A stretch of DNA of 64,000 nt from contig CAWICQ010000009.1 in NCBI GenBank assembly GCA_963834755.1, positions 620,001 through 684,000 on the forward strand. Reading direction: 5' to 3'. Every line of letters begins with the position of its first letter. Within the stretch, counting starts at the first letter, position 1. Positions 46,093-56,347 of this stretch are shown here, piece by piece. The notes under the pieces were generated by a model. That model was not told the origin of the DNA. It searched no databases and saw only the letters and a program-made list of their open reading frames with translations. Origin of the DNA: Dokdonella_A sp963834755 (GTDB lineage Bacteria > Pseudomonadota > Gammaproteobacteria > Xanthomonadales > Rhodanobacteraceae). The position numbers were made by a program, and so were the translations under genes.

Positions 46093-46731
46093 ATGACGAA
46101 GAACGTTCCCGCGCGCCGCGTGCACGCGCCGAAGACACTCGCCGATCGACTGACGCGCGCCGTCCTCGATCTTGCCAGCGAAGTGCCCGACACGAGCGAG
46201 CACAAGAGCCGCGGTCCCGACCATCGCGTTCGCGCGATCGCATCGTCTGCGGCCAATCGCGCTGCGCTCGCGGCCGGCACGCTCGCGTTGCCGCCGGGTC
46301 CGGTCGGTTGGCTGACGATCGTTCCCGAGCTCATCACGATCTGGCAGATCCAGCGCCAGATGGTCGCCGACATCGCCGGCGCTTACGGCGTCAGCGCGGA
46401 GTTGACGCCGTCGCGCATGCTGTATTGCCTGTTTCGCCACGCCGCCGCGCAGGCCTTGCGCGATGTCGCCGTGCAGGTCGGCGCGCGACTTCTGATTCAG
46501 GACGTGCCGTTGCGCGTTATCGAACGCATCGCATCGAAGATCGGGTTCAGCGTTTCGAAACGTCTGGTCGGACGCGGCATCGCGCGCTGGCTGCCGGTCA
46601 TCGGCGCACTCGGCGTCGGCGCCTACGCGTATTACGACACCGGCCAGGTGGCGCGCACGGCGATGACGTTGTTCGCGGCTGAAGCGGCCGAAGCGGCGGC
46701 GTCTCGTTCGTCGCGCGCGAGGAAGAGCTGA
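46093..46731 (+). CDS. EcsC-like family protein
   Basis: The protein has 212 residues. A helical domain carries LALPPGPVGWLTIVPELITI and WQIQRQMVADIAGAYGV, MLYCLFRHAAAQALRDV, and IASKIGFSVSKRLVGRGIAR before the hydrophobic segment WLPVIGALGVGAYAYYDTG. This pattern is like EcsC-family proteins of unknown function in proteobacteria. It has no signal peptide. It starts 39 bp after the 49-residue gene and converges with the large exported protein. Confidence 0.65.
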   Translation: MTKNVPARRVHAPKTLADRLTRAVLDLASEVPDTSEHKSRGPDHRVRAIASSAANRAALAAGTLALPPGPVGWLTIVPELITIWQIQRQMVADIAGAYGVSAELTPSRMLYCLFRHAAAQALRDVAVQVGARLLIQDVPLRVIERIASKIGFSVSKRLVGRGIARWLPVIGALGVGAYAYYDTGQVARTAMTLFAAEAAEAAASRSSRARKS

Positions 46732-46754
46732 GGTCAGCGCCTCACTTTTCGGAA

Positions 46755-49700
46755 TCAGCGCTTCCGCGCACCCTTCGCAGCCGACGCCTGCACAGCGATC
46801 TCCTTTCGCCCCGCCGCTTTGAGCCGCGCGTTGAGCGCCGCGAGCTCGGTCGTTTTGACGTTGGCCCACGCGGACAACGACTGCTCCAGCATCGGCATCG
46901 CCGCCGCGTAGCCGGCGCGCGCATCGGGTGTCGGCGCGGCGTCAGCGCCGTCGACTGCGCCGGCGAGCTTATCGAACGTCTCGCCGATGAAGCGCAGGCT
47001 CGTCGTGCTCGTCGTCGGCAGCGCCCAGGCATTGTGCGGATTGCCCGAGTCGACGATGCCGGCGCGCGAGACGATGTCCGCGTCGAGCGTGTCGATCGAT
47101 GCGACGAGATCAGGCTTCGCCGATACCTCGGCGCGTTCTTTCACCAGCGACTCGTGCAGTTTCTTCGCCTCGCTTTCTGCCTCGGCAACGCGCAATCGCG
47201 CGGCTTCGATCTCGCGCGCGAATGCAAATTGCTGCGCGTACGCGTCGTCGGCGAGTGTCACGCGCGGATCCGGCGCGACGGTCAATGGTTGGCGCAGACG
47301 CTTGCCGTCGACGGCAAGCTCGACCGTATACCGGCCGGGCGGCGCCCACACGCCGTCGATGTCGGCGTCGCTGCTAGCGAGCAAACCGGGTTTGGCGTAG
47401 CGCAGCGGCCAGACGAATCGGTGCATGCCGCGCGTCGTCGAAAGCTGCGACGCGCGCGGTATCCACTCCGGCGCATAAGCCGTTTTCGCGGGATCGCGAT
47501 TCGCCGGCCGGTCGGCGCTCGAATAGCGGCGCACGAGGCGGTTTTCGGCGTCGTAGATAGCAAGCTCCACGGGTTTCTTCGCGGGTTCCGCCAGCACGTA
47601 ATCGATCATCGCACCAGCCGGCGGATTGCTGGCCAGCGGCTCGTCCTTCGGCGCCGGCGTGCCGGTGAATGAACCGATGCGCACGCGGATCGCGGTTGCC
47701 GGCGCGTACAGGCGCACTTGCGCACGTGTCGCCTGCGCGTCGATCTGACGCAGGGACGACATGTCATCCATGATCCAGAAACCGCGGCCGTGCGTTGCGA
47801 TGACGAGATCGTCGCCGTGCACGTCGATGTCGCGCACCGACGTGCGCGGCAGATTCGCCTGCAATGTCTGCCAGTGATCGCCGTCGTCGAACGACACATA
47901 CATGCCGAGCTCGGTCGCAGCGTAGAGCAGCCCTTTGCGCTTGGGATCTTCGCGCACCGCGTTGACGAAATCGCCGTCGTGGATGCCGGCGACGGCGAGC
48001 TGCCACGACGCACCGTTGTCGTGCGTGCGATAGATGTAAGGTTTGCGATCGTCGAGGCGATGGCGATCGACCGCGATGTAGGCCGTTCCCTTGTCGAAGT
48101 GCGAAGGCTCGATGATGCCGATTTTCGACCATGCGCCGAGCGCCGACGGCGTTACGTTGTTCCAATGCGCGCCATCGTCGTGCGTCTGCCAGACGAGACC
48201 GTCATCGGTGCCGACCCACAACAGGTCCGCGTCGAGTGCCGACGGTGCGATCGCATAGATCACGCCGCGGCGCGCGCCTTGGCGGAGATTGTTGGCCGCG
48301 GTGACCGCGTCGACGTTCGGCGGCACTTCAGGCGACTCGCGCGTAAGATCGGGACTGATCGGTTGCCAGTGCTGGCCGCCGTCGCCGGTTCGGAACAGTT
48401 TCTGGTTGCCGAAATAAAGCCGCTTCGGCCCGCTCTTCGAAAACGCCAGCGGCAACGTCCACGTTCGGCGATAGAGATCCGGCGTCGGCAACGTCGGGTC
48501 GACCTCTTGCGACTGGCCGGTGCGAAGGTCGAGTCGATCGACGCTTCCGCCGTAGACGATCTCGGGATCGTCGGGATCGGGTGCGATCATGCCGCTCTCG
48601 CCGCCGGCGGTGATTTCGCGGAATTCGCGCATCGAGATGCCGTCGTATTCGCCGGTGCGGCTCGGTAGTGCGGCCGCGCCCGAATCCTGTTGCGCGCCGT
48701 AGACGCGATACGGAAAGCGCTTGTCGGTGCTGACGTGATAGATCTGCGCGGTCGGCTGGTTGAGCCACGAGCTCCACGTCTTGCCACCGTTCAAGGTGAC
48801 GATCGCGCCTTGATCGACGCCGAGAATCTGCCGATCCGCGTTGTCGGGATCGATCCAGAGCTCGTGGAAATCATCGCCGGTCGAATCGCCCTTGAGCGCC
48901 GCGAAATGTTCGCCGCCGTCGTCCGAGCGCAACACGATCGTGTTCATCGCGTAGATGCGGTCGGCGTTGTTCGGATCGACGGCGATGCGGCCGAAATACC
49001 AGCCGCGCTGCCAGATGCGATCGTCTTTGCTGATGCGTTTCCAATGCGACGCCGGCATCGTCGGAACGATAGAGGCCGCCGATGTCGTCGGCGAGCGATG
49101 GGTTGTCGACGATCGCATAGACGCGTTTCGGATCGCTCTGCGCGACGGCGATGCCGATGCGTCCGACCTTTTCCGGGAAACCATTGCCGCGCACCGGCGT
49201 CCAGGTGTCGCCGCCGTCGCTGGATTTGTACAAACCACTGCCGGGACCGTTCGCCGGCGGATAGATGTTCCACGGCGTGCGGCGCGTCTGCCACAACGCG
49301 GCGTAGACGACGCGCGCGTTGCCGGGTTCGTAGGCGAGATCGATCGCGCCGGTCGCGTCGTCATTGCCGAGCACGCGCTGCCACGATGCGCCGCCGTCGC
49401 GCGAACGGAAGACGCCGCGTTCGGCATTCGGGCCGTACGGATGTCCGAGCGCGGCGACGAAAACGGTGTTCGCGTCGTTCGGATCAACGATGACCTTCGC
49501 GATCTGCTGGGTGTCGGCGAGACCGATGTGCGTCCAGGTCTTGCCGGCGTCGGTCGATTTGTACATGCCGTCGCCTTGCGCGATGTCCGAGCGCATGTCG
49601 GCTTCGCCGGTGCCGACGTAGACGACATCCGTCGCCGACGGAGCGACGGCGATCGCGCCGATCGAGCCGACCGGCTGATCGTCGAACACCGGCTGCCAGG

Positions 49701-49932
49701 TCCGACCGGCGTCCTTGGTTTCCCAGACGCCGCCGTTCACTGCGCCGAAATAGAAATGCTGGGCCTGCCGCGGCACGCCGGCGACGGCAACGACGCGGCC
49801 GCCACGGAACGGTCCGATCAATCGCCAGGAAAGATCGCCGAACAGCGCCGGATCGACGTCCGCGTGCGCAATGGTGGCGAGCAGCAAAACGATGGCGCCC
49901 GCGATGCGGACGGCGGGTTTCGCGGGTAGCAC
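46755..49932 (-). CDS. Exported BNR/VPS10-type beta-propeller protein, frameshifted
   Basis: Large periplasmic or outer-surface protein, about 1058 residues when joined. The GTG at 49932 gives signal peptide PAVRIAGAIVLLLATIAHA. The N-terminal half has many BNR/Asp-box repeats (TKDAGRTWQPV, STDAGKTWTHIG, SRDGGASWQRV, SSDGGDTWTPV, SDDGGEHF), giving one or two sialidase-like or sortilin-like propellers. The C-terminal third has a beta domain and a coiled coil (EIEAARLRVAEAESEAKKLHE). Near 49050 one extra base (minus GGC-G-TCG) breaks the frame; removal restores YRSDDAGSHWKRISKDDR. Members are annotated as glycosyl hydrolases or sortilin-like, with activity unproven. Confidence 0.82.
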
Positions 49933-50066
49933 GGAGGGTATCCGACGATGGAGGAGCGGCAGATCATACCCGCGCCGCCGCGCCGCCGCGCACGACACAC
50001 GCGCGTTGGCTCGGTCTCTGCTGACACCATGCTGGCTGCAACGATCCGAGACGCGAGACTCCAGCC

Positions 50067-50141
50067 GGATCGAATCAGGCCCGATTGAGTCATGCCCGAT
50101 TGAGTCAAGCGCGATCGAATCAGGCCCGATCGAATCAGGCC
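50067..50141. repeat. Five tandem 15-bp repeats carrying in-frame stop codons
   Basis: Units CGATYGARTCADGCC are at 50067-50081, 50082-50096, 50097-50111, 50112-50126 and 50127-50141. Read on the minus strand they continue the frame of the upstream gene as TTC GAT CSG GCC TGA and variants. Each unit thus repeats the last codons Phe-Asp-Xaa-Ala and the stop. The last unit overlaps the gene end at 50135-50137. Confidence 0.9.
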
Positions 50142-52233
50142 GGATCGAAGCCGTCGGCGAACAGGCGATCGTCGATGACCGTATCGATATCGCTGGCCGC
50201 GTTGTCGTTGGTGTTCGGATCCTCGTAGCCCGGCGGCGGCGCCACGTTGGCGGCGCTGTCGATGGCGCCGGTCGCGTCCGCTCGAACCCGCGCGCTGATC
50301 GTGTAGGTCACCGAGCCGCCGGCCGGCAGATCGACGCTGTCGGCGACATCGCCGATGCCGCTTGCTTGGCAGCTTGCGCCGCTGCTCGGCGCGCAGGTCC
50401 AGATGACGTTGCCGAGCTGCGTCGAAACCGCGCTGGCGACCGCTTCGCCGGGCACCAGGTCGGCGCCTTGATTGGTCACGATCAGCGTGTAGGTCAGCGC
50501 GTCGCCGGGAAATGCTTGCACGACGCCATCGTCGAGCGTGACGCCGACATCGGCCGTGCCGAGATTGCCAATCACCGTTACCAGCATGCTTTGCACGTCG
50601 CTCGCACCGGCTGGATCGGTGACGCGCACGGCGACGCGATAACTGCCTTCGGTGTCGTAGAAGCGCGCGGCGGTCGCGCCGCTCGCGTCGCCGAACACGC
50701 CGTCGCCGTCGAGATCCCAGTCGTAGACGAGCGTGTCGCCGGCGTCGGGATCGATGCTGTTCGCCGCGGTGAACGCGATGGTCCGCGGCGGACCGTCGGC
50801 GATCGAGCCCATGTCGAGCGCGATCGCGGCCGACGGCGCGCGATTCGCGCAGCCATCGCAGTACGAAATGCGCGAGATGCGCCCGGATAGAAGATTGGCG
50901 AAAAAAATATCGCCGCCGGGACCCGAACTCAACTGCACCGCGGTCGCGCTGCTGCCGTCGAAAAACGGCGTCGCCTGGTCGTCGGCGGGCGGATCGGGAA
51001 TGCCGTCGCCGTCGGTGTCGGCGTACGGAATATTGAAGATCACCGTGCGGCTGTTGTCGGCGAAGAACAACGAATTCTGGTACAGCGGCGGATACGACGT
51101 GCCTTCGTAAAATGCGAGGCCGGTGATGTCCGAACCCGCGCCGGTGTCGGGACCGTTGTTGTGGTTGTACGTGTACCAGGGCGGCGTCGCCGGCGTGCGT
51201 TCGCCGTTGTCGTCGTAGAGACGCGTGCAGATCGGCACATCGAAGCCGGCGTGCTGGAGCGCGTCCTTCGAAGCATGGCCAGCCGAAGTTCTGCAGCGTC
51301 GCACCGGTCGACGGCAACGCCGGAATGCGGTTGATTTCTTCCCACGTGTTCTCGCCGACGTCGCCGACCCAGACCTCGCCGTTGGTGCCCGGACGGAACG
51401 TGAAGCGGAACGGATTGCGAAAACCATACGCGATGATGCGTTGCGCGTTCGGCGTATTGCTGCGGCCGGCGAGCGGATTGCCCGGTGCGCCCGCGCCGGT
51501 CGCGGGATCGATGCGGCTGATCGATCCGTTCAACCAGACCTGATCGGTGTACGCGGCTTCGTCTTCGAGCCCGAGCGAGCGCAGCGATCCGCCTTCGTTC
51601 GCCGGCGAGCGCTGGTCCGGCCACGTCGTGTTGCCGGACTGGCCGAGGTCGTGAAACGTGAAGCTCGCGCCATCGCCGCCGCCGGCGTAGAGATAGCCGT
51701 CCGGACCGAACGCGATCGTGCCGATCGAATGACTCGGATACTGCTGGTACCAGTCTTCGACGAGAACCAGTTCCTGGCCCGCGGTGTTGCCGTCGACGGT
51801 GAGCCTGGAAATGTGGCCGCTGATGACGCAACCGGCGCCGAGCGGATCGGAGCAGTCGAACTCCGGCCAGCGCGGCGGCGGATCATTGAAGAGCCCGCCG
51901 TTGAACGCGTACTCGACATACACGTACGGCTGCTCCGGAAAACGCGGATCGAGCGCGAAACCGAGCAGGCCGCGATCCCAATAGTCGTGCACGTTCACGC
52001 TGACATCCGCGAAAGATCTGCGGGTCAGGGTCGCAGAAGATTCTGGTAGACCCAGATCTGCCCGCTCTTCTCGGTGACGAACACGCGGCCGTCGTGGGCG
52101 AAGTAGACGCCCGTAGGCTCGCTGCGGCCGATGAACGTATCGGTGACGTGGAAACCTTGCGGAAGATCTGATCGCGAACGCGTCGCCCGCGCCGCCGACC
52201 AGCACCGCAACAAGCGAAGATTCGCAAACGCAC
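50135..52233 (-). CDS. Exported PQQ-type sugar dehydrogenase-like propeller with PKD and DUF11 domains, frameshifted
   Basis: Secreted six-bladed propeller related to soluble glucose/aldose dehydrogenases. Joined from GTG 52233 it reads MRLRIFLVAVLVGGAGDAFA (signal), then SDLPQGFHVTDTFIGRSEPT, VSVNVHDYWDRGLLGFALDP, HSIGTIAFGPDGYLYAGGGDG, YGFRNPFRFTFRPGT and EVWVGDVGENTWEEI. It continues with a PKD-like domain (TAANSIDPDAGD), a DUF11-like repeat domain, and the tail RLFADGFDPA. Five single-base insertions (about 51265, 52011, 52033, 52169, 52215) must be removed. The PQQ-binding residues were not verified individually, so catalytic function is uncertain. Confidence 0.78.
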
Positions 52234-52402
52234 GACGCTTGACCCCCTGCCCTGAAACGGCGCTGCGCGCTGTGAGAAAATCGCTTGTGCCCACTCTACG
52301 CCGAACCGGAATACGCGTCATTCAGGCGCAAAATGCGCCGTCGGCGGCACTTTTCGCGTCTTAGCACGGTCTTGCGCACCGCTCAGGTAAAGTAGCGCGG
52401 AC

Positions 52403-54009
52403 ATGTACCTCGAATATTACGGCCTGCGCGAGCCGCCGTTCTCGATCACGCCGGATCCGCGCTATGTCTTTCTTTCCGAACGCCATCGGGATGCGCTCGC
52501 GCATCTGCTTGTACGGCATCGGCAAGGGCGGCAGCGGCGGCTTCGTGCAGTTGACCGGCGAAGTCGGCACCGGCAAGACGACGCTGTGCCGGCTCCTGCT
52601 CGAACAGCTGCCCGAGAACACGCGCGTCGCGCTCGTCCTGAATCCGAAGCTGTCGCCGGTGGAACTGGTCGAATCGGTGTGCGAGGAGTTGAAGCTCGAC
52701 ATCACCGGCAAGCGCGGCAGCCTCAAGGCACTGACCGACACGCTGAATGCGTTTCTGCTCGATGCGTACGCGCAGGGCCTTCGCGTCGTGCTGATCGTCG
52801 ACGAGGCGCAGAACCTCTCGATCGATTCGCTGGAACAGGTGCGCCTCCTGACCAATCTCGAGACGCCGACGCAGAAATTGCTGCAGATCATTCTGCTGGG
52901 TCAGCCGGAACTTCGCGACGTGCTCGCGCGACCGGAACTGCGCCAGCTCGCGCAGCGCATCACCGCGCGCTATCACCTGACGCCGCTCGATGCCGGCGAG
53001 ACCGAAGCGTACGTGCGCCATCGGCTTGCGGTCGCGGGCTCGTCGCGCATTCCGTTTTCGCGGCTCGGCTTGCGTGCGCTGTATCAGCGCTCGGGCGGCG
53101 TTCCGCGTCTGATCAACATCATCGCCGACCGCGCGCTGATGGCCGGCTACGCGCGCGAGCAGGATTCGATCGGCGAGCGCATCGTCGATCGCGCCGCCGA
53201 CGAAGCGTTGCCCGGCCACGCGCGCTACTGGCTGCGCCGCTATGGACGCTGGGCCGCGGCGGCCGCGCTCGTGCTCGGTGTCGCCGCGGCGTTCATCGCC
53301 TGGCGCGCGCCGCACACCGATGCGCCCGCGGCCGCGCTGCCGCCGCCGCCCGCGCCGGCCGGCGCCTTCGCCGGCCGACGCGATGATCGCGCGCATCGGG
53401 CAGCGCCTCGGCACCGACGCGGACACGCAACTCGACGCCTTCAGCCAGCTGCTCGCGCGCTGGCAGGTCGATTCGGATTCGGTGTCGGTGCGCGACGCCA
53501 GCCGCTGTCCGGCCGCGATCGCATCCGGCCTCGATTGCCTGCGCGGACGCGCGACGCTCGAGCAGCTCGCGCGCTTCGATCGTCCGCTGATCCTGCTGCT
53601 GCATCAGGACGAACATCAGGCGTACGCGCTGCTGCAAGGCGTCGGCCCGGCGCATGTGCGCCTGGATCTCGGCGGCGAGCGCTATGAACTTGCGCGCGCT
53701 TCGCTGTCCAAGTTCTGGAACGGCGAGTTCATCGCGGTCTGGCGCCTGCCCGCCGATGTGCCGAACACGAGCTTCAAGCGCGGCGATGCGGGTGCCGGCG
53801 TCGCGTGGGTCAAGAGCAAACTCGCCGCGCTGGATGGCGGTACGGCCGAGTCGGGACCTGCGTTTTTCGATGCGGAACTGGAGGATCGCGTGCGCAAGCT
53901 GCAGGTCGCCTACGGCATCAAGGCGGATGGTATCGTCGGTCCGGAAACTCTTTTTGCGTTGTCCGCGCTCGACGACAGCGGGCCGCGCCTGGCGCGCACG
54001 GTTCAGTAG
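52403..54009 (+). CDS. gspA: Type II secretion AAA ATPase GspA/ExeA with peptidoglycan-binding domain, frameshifted
   Basis: ExeA-type inner-membrane ATPase that helps place the secretin through the cell wall. The start MYLEYYGLREPPFSITPDPR is diagnostic. Then follow Walker A GEVGTGKTT, Walker B VVLIVDEAQNL, sensor IILLGQPELR, a membrane segment (WAAAAALVLGVAAAFIAW, about residue 280) and a C-terminal PG_binding_1 domain (KLQVAYGIKADGIVGPETL). Two extra G bases, at 52511 and 53374-53375, break the frame; removing them gives 534 residues. It is followed by gspB, 45 kb from gspCDEF in this window. Confidence 0.88.
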
Positions 54010-54132
54010 TCGTATGTCTGCGAGGCGTATCTCCGCGAGAATCGACGCTGCGAAATCGCCGCGGCGATTTGGACCGCCGCGCGAAGTCCGCCGCAAGCAC
54101 GCCGGAACAAGGATCCGGTTTCAAGGAAAAAC

Positions 54133-54997
54133 ATGTCGCTGATTCTGGAAGCACTGAAGAAATCCGAGCAGCAACGCCGGCTCGGCGAGGCGCCGACGCT
54201 CGGCAGTCCGGTCGTCGCGACGCGACGCCGGCGCAGTCTCCTGCCCGTTCTCGCGATTCTCGTCATCGCCGCGGCGGCGGCGGCGTGGTGGCTGATGCGT
54301 CCGTCGCATGCGCCGACGCCGCCGGCGCCTGCGGCGCCGGTTGCCGCACAAGGCGCGAATCCCGTCGCCGCCACGCCGAAATCCGTCGCCGCGCACGCGG
54401 CGCCGACCGTTCCGGACACGCACGCGCAGGATCGCGCGAAGCTCGCCGCCGCGGACGCGGCGCGCCGCAACGCGCAGCGACCCGACCAGGACAAGCGCGT
54501 CGCCGGAACCGACAGCACCGCTCGCGCGGCGCAACTCCGCCGGCGCCGGCGTCCGCCATTGCCAAGGGCGCCGCTCCGCGCCGTGCCATCGACGCCGCTG
54601 CCTCCGGTCGAAGAAACCCGCCGATGCCGGCGATGTGCTTCCGCAGCCGGCTGCGACGCCCGAACACGCCGTCGCCACGGCGCCGCCCGCGACCGGCAAG
54701 ACCGACGCGCCCGCGCCGGCAAGACGCGACACGACCGCCGCCGACGCGCCGACGCCGCGAGCGTTGCCGACGATCTGGGAGCTGCCTTTCGCGACGCGCA
54801 AGGACATTCCGGCGATCGATCTCAGCATGCACGTCTATTCCGCCGATCCGAAGCAGCGTTTCGTCGTGATCAAGGGCGATCGCCACGTCGAGGGCGATGA
54901 AGTGGCCTCGGATCTGATCCTGCGCGAGATCCGCCAGGACGGACTCGTGCTCGAGTACAAGGGACAGCGGTTCTTTTTCCCGCGCAACGGGCGCTGA
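54133..54997 (+). CDS. gspB: Type II secretion accessory protein GspB/ExeB, frameshifted in the linker
   Basis: Inner-membrane partner of GspA. The N-terminus MSLILEALKKSEQQRRLGEA and one membrane helix (LLPVLAILVIAAAAAAWWL) are typical, as is the C-terminal GspB domain (IWELPFATRKDIPAIDLSMH, KQRFVVIKGDRHVEGDE, LVLEYKGQRFFF). The Ala/Pro-rich linker changes frame twice, near 54530 and 54606. Natural Ala/Pro composition is recovered if one base is missing at each site, unlike the insertions elsewhere. The function is secretin assembly together with GspA. Confidence 0.82.
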
Positions 54998-55116
54998 TCG
55001 GGATTCGGGATTCGGGATTCGGGAAGGGAGACTGAGGCCGGCCGCGATTGGCGCGCAACGGGTCGCATGCGCGGCGCGCGGCGCCTTACTATCCAGTCCC
55101 GAATCCCGAATCCCGG
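54998..55116. repeat. Inverted GGGATTC repeat arrays upstream of the rhomboid gene
   Basis: CGGGATTC units repeat tandemly at 54998-55030, starting at the gspB stop codon. The reverse complement (TCCCGAATCCCGAATCCCGG) lies at 55097-55116, six bases before the rhomboid ATG. The arms could pair over 20 bases around a 66-base loop and enclose the ribosome-binding region on the mRNA. Confidence 0.85.
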
Positions 55117-55122
55117 CCTCTG

Positions 55123-55806
55123 ATGTTCGTCCAGCTCCCCAGCCGCCGCAAACCGCGGCCGCCGTGGGCGACGCTCCTGATCGTCGCCGCGTGCGTGATC
55201 GCGTTCCTGTGGCTCGCGACGATGCCGCTGGCCGATCGGCTGGTCGTGATCAACCGCTGGGGCACCGTGCCCTCGACGCTGCTCGATCCGAATGCGCCGT
55301 GGCTGCAGCAGCTCGCGGAGCTGCGCGCGGCGCGTCTGGTCAGCGCGCTGTTCATCCATGCGGACTGGCTGCATCTGACCGGCAATCTTCTGTTCCTGAT
55401 CGTGTTCGGCGTGCCGGCGGAACGTGCGCTCGGTTCGCGTCGCTTCCTCGCGCTGTTCGTGGTCGGCGGCGCGCTGGCGAACCTGGTCGGCGCGCTGACG
55501 CTGGCCGGCACGAGCGCGCCGATCGTCGGCTCGAGCGGCGCGGTTTCGGCGATCGTCGGCGCATATCTCGCGCTGTTTCCGCGTGCGCGACTCGGGCTCG
55601 TTCTGCCGCTCGGTCTCTTTCTCGAGTTCGTGCGCATTCCGGCGCCGCTGCTGATCGGATTCTGGGCCGGGTTGCAGCTCCTCTTTACCTATGTCGGCCC
55701 GGCGTTCGGCGAAGTCGCGTGGTGGACGCACATCGCGGGTTTCCTGATCGGCATCGTGTTCGCGCTGCTTTCGCGGCCGGCGATCGCGCGGCGATTGCGG
55801 GAATGA
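55123..55806 (+). CDS. Rhomboid-family intramembrane serine protease
   Basis: Polytopic membrane protease of 227 residues from the ATG at 55123; the longer frame begins inside the repeat. Six helices are seen. Family motifs: HADWLHLTGNLLFLIVFG (membrane loop with WLHLTGN), nucleophile GSSGAVSAIVGAYLALF (Ser about residue 148) and catalytic His in WWTHIAGFLIGIVFAL. An N-terminal PSRRKPRPPWATLLI lead precedes helix 1. It is flanked on both sides by GGGATTC inverted repeats. The substrate is unknown. Confidence 0.9.
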   Translation: MFVQLPSRRKPRPPWATLLIVAACVIAFLWLATMPLADRLVVINRWGTVPSTLLDPNAPWLQQLAELRAARLVSALFIHADWLHLTGNLLFLIVFGVPAERALGSRRFLALFVVGGALANLVGALTLAGTSAPIVGSSGAVSAIVGAYLALFPRARLGLVLPLGLFLEFVRIPAPLLIGFWAGLQLLFTYVGPAFGEVAWWTHIAGFLIGIVFALLSRPAIARRLRE

Positions 55807-55957
55807 TTCGGGATTCGGGATTCGGGATTCGGGATTCGGGATTCGGGATTCGGGATCGGGATTCGGGATTCGGGATCGTCGGGATAAGCTAGGACTCAAG
55901 CTGCGTCGCAGCAAGAGTCAATGCCACATTTCCCAATCCCGAATCCCGAATCCCGGC
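55807..55957. repeat. GGGATTC tandem array and inverted copy upstream of DUF1820 gene
   Basis: About ten units of CGGGATT(C) run from 55807 to 55883, directly after the rhomboid stop. The inverse (TCCCAATCCCGAATCCCGAA and onward) lies at 55931-55957, five bases before the next ATG. Same family and layout as 54998-55116. The number of units probably varies between strains. Confidence 0.85.
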
Positions 55958-55962
55958 TTTTC

Positions 55963-56289
55963 ATGCGCAAGACGAAGCTCTACAAGGTGACATTCCACTC
56001 GCAAGGCAAGACGTACGAGCTTTACGCGCGTCACGTCGCCTCGAGCGGCCTGTGGGGATTCACCGAAGTCGGCGAGCTCGTGTTCGAAATGCCGGGCGAA
56101 GGCATGGTCGTCGATCCGACCGAAGAGCGTCTGCGCGACGAATTCAGGGATACGACGATGCTGCATCTGCCGATGCAGTCGATCGTGCGCATCGAGGAAG
56201 TCGCCAAGCGCGGCGCGCTCGCGATCCGCGATGCCGAAAGCGGCGAAAAGATCATGCCGTTTCCGATGGCGCCGCCGCGCGCGAAGTGA
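55963..56289 (+). CDS. DUF1820 family protein
   Basis: Small cytoplasmic protein of 108 residues from the ATG at 55963 (MRKTKLYKVTFHSQGKTYEL). Conserved blocks are YARHVASSGLWGFTEVGELV, VVDPTEERLRDEF, LHLPMQSIVRIEEVAKRG and FPMAP at the end. This is a widespread but uncharacterised proteobacterial family. Its start codon is five bases from the end of a GGGATTC-type inverted repeat, so no ordinary leader with a clear ribosome site is left. Confidence 0.85.
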   Translation: MRKTKLYKVTFHSQGKTYELYARHVASSGLWGFTEVGELVFEMPGEGMVVDPTEERLRDEFRDTTMLHLPMQSIVRIEEVAKRGALAIRDAESGEKIMPFPMAPPRAK

Positions 56290-56347
56290 GCTGCGTTACA
56301 TCGTTCGCGCTATCCGTCTCGTCGCGACGGACGGATGCATCCGGCGC

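Noticed and set aside
50067..50141. 15-bp repeats as a CRISPR or origin iteron array
   Set aside because: No spacers and no replication gene nearby; the unit is explained as a copy of the gene end with its stop codon.
54998..55957. GGGATTC arrays as a CRISPR array
   Set aside because: The units are 7-8 bases, directly adjacent, without spacers, and present in inverted arms; no cas genes are near.
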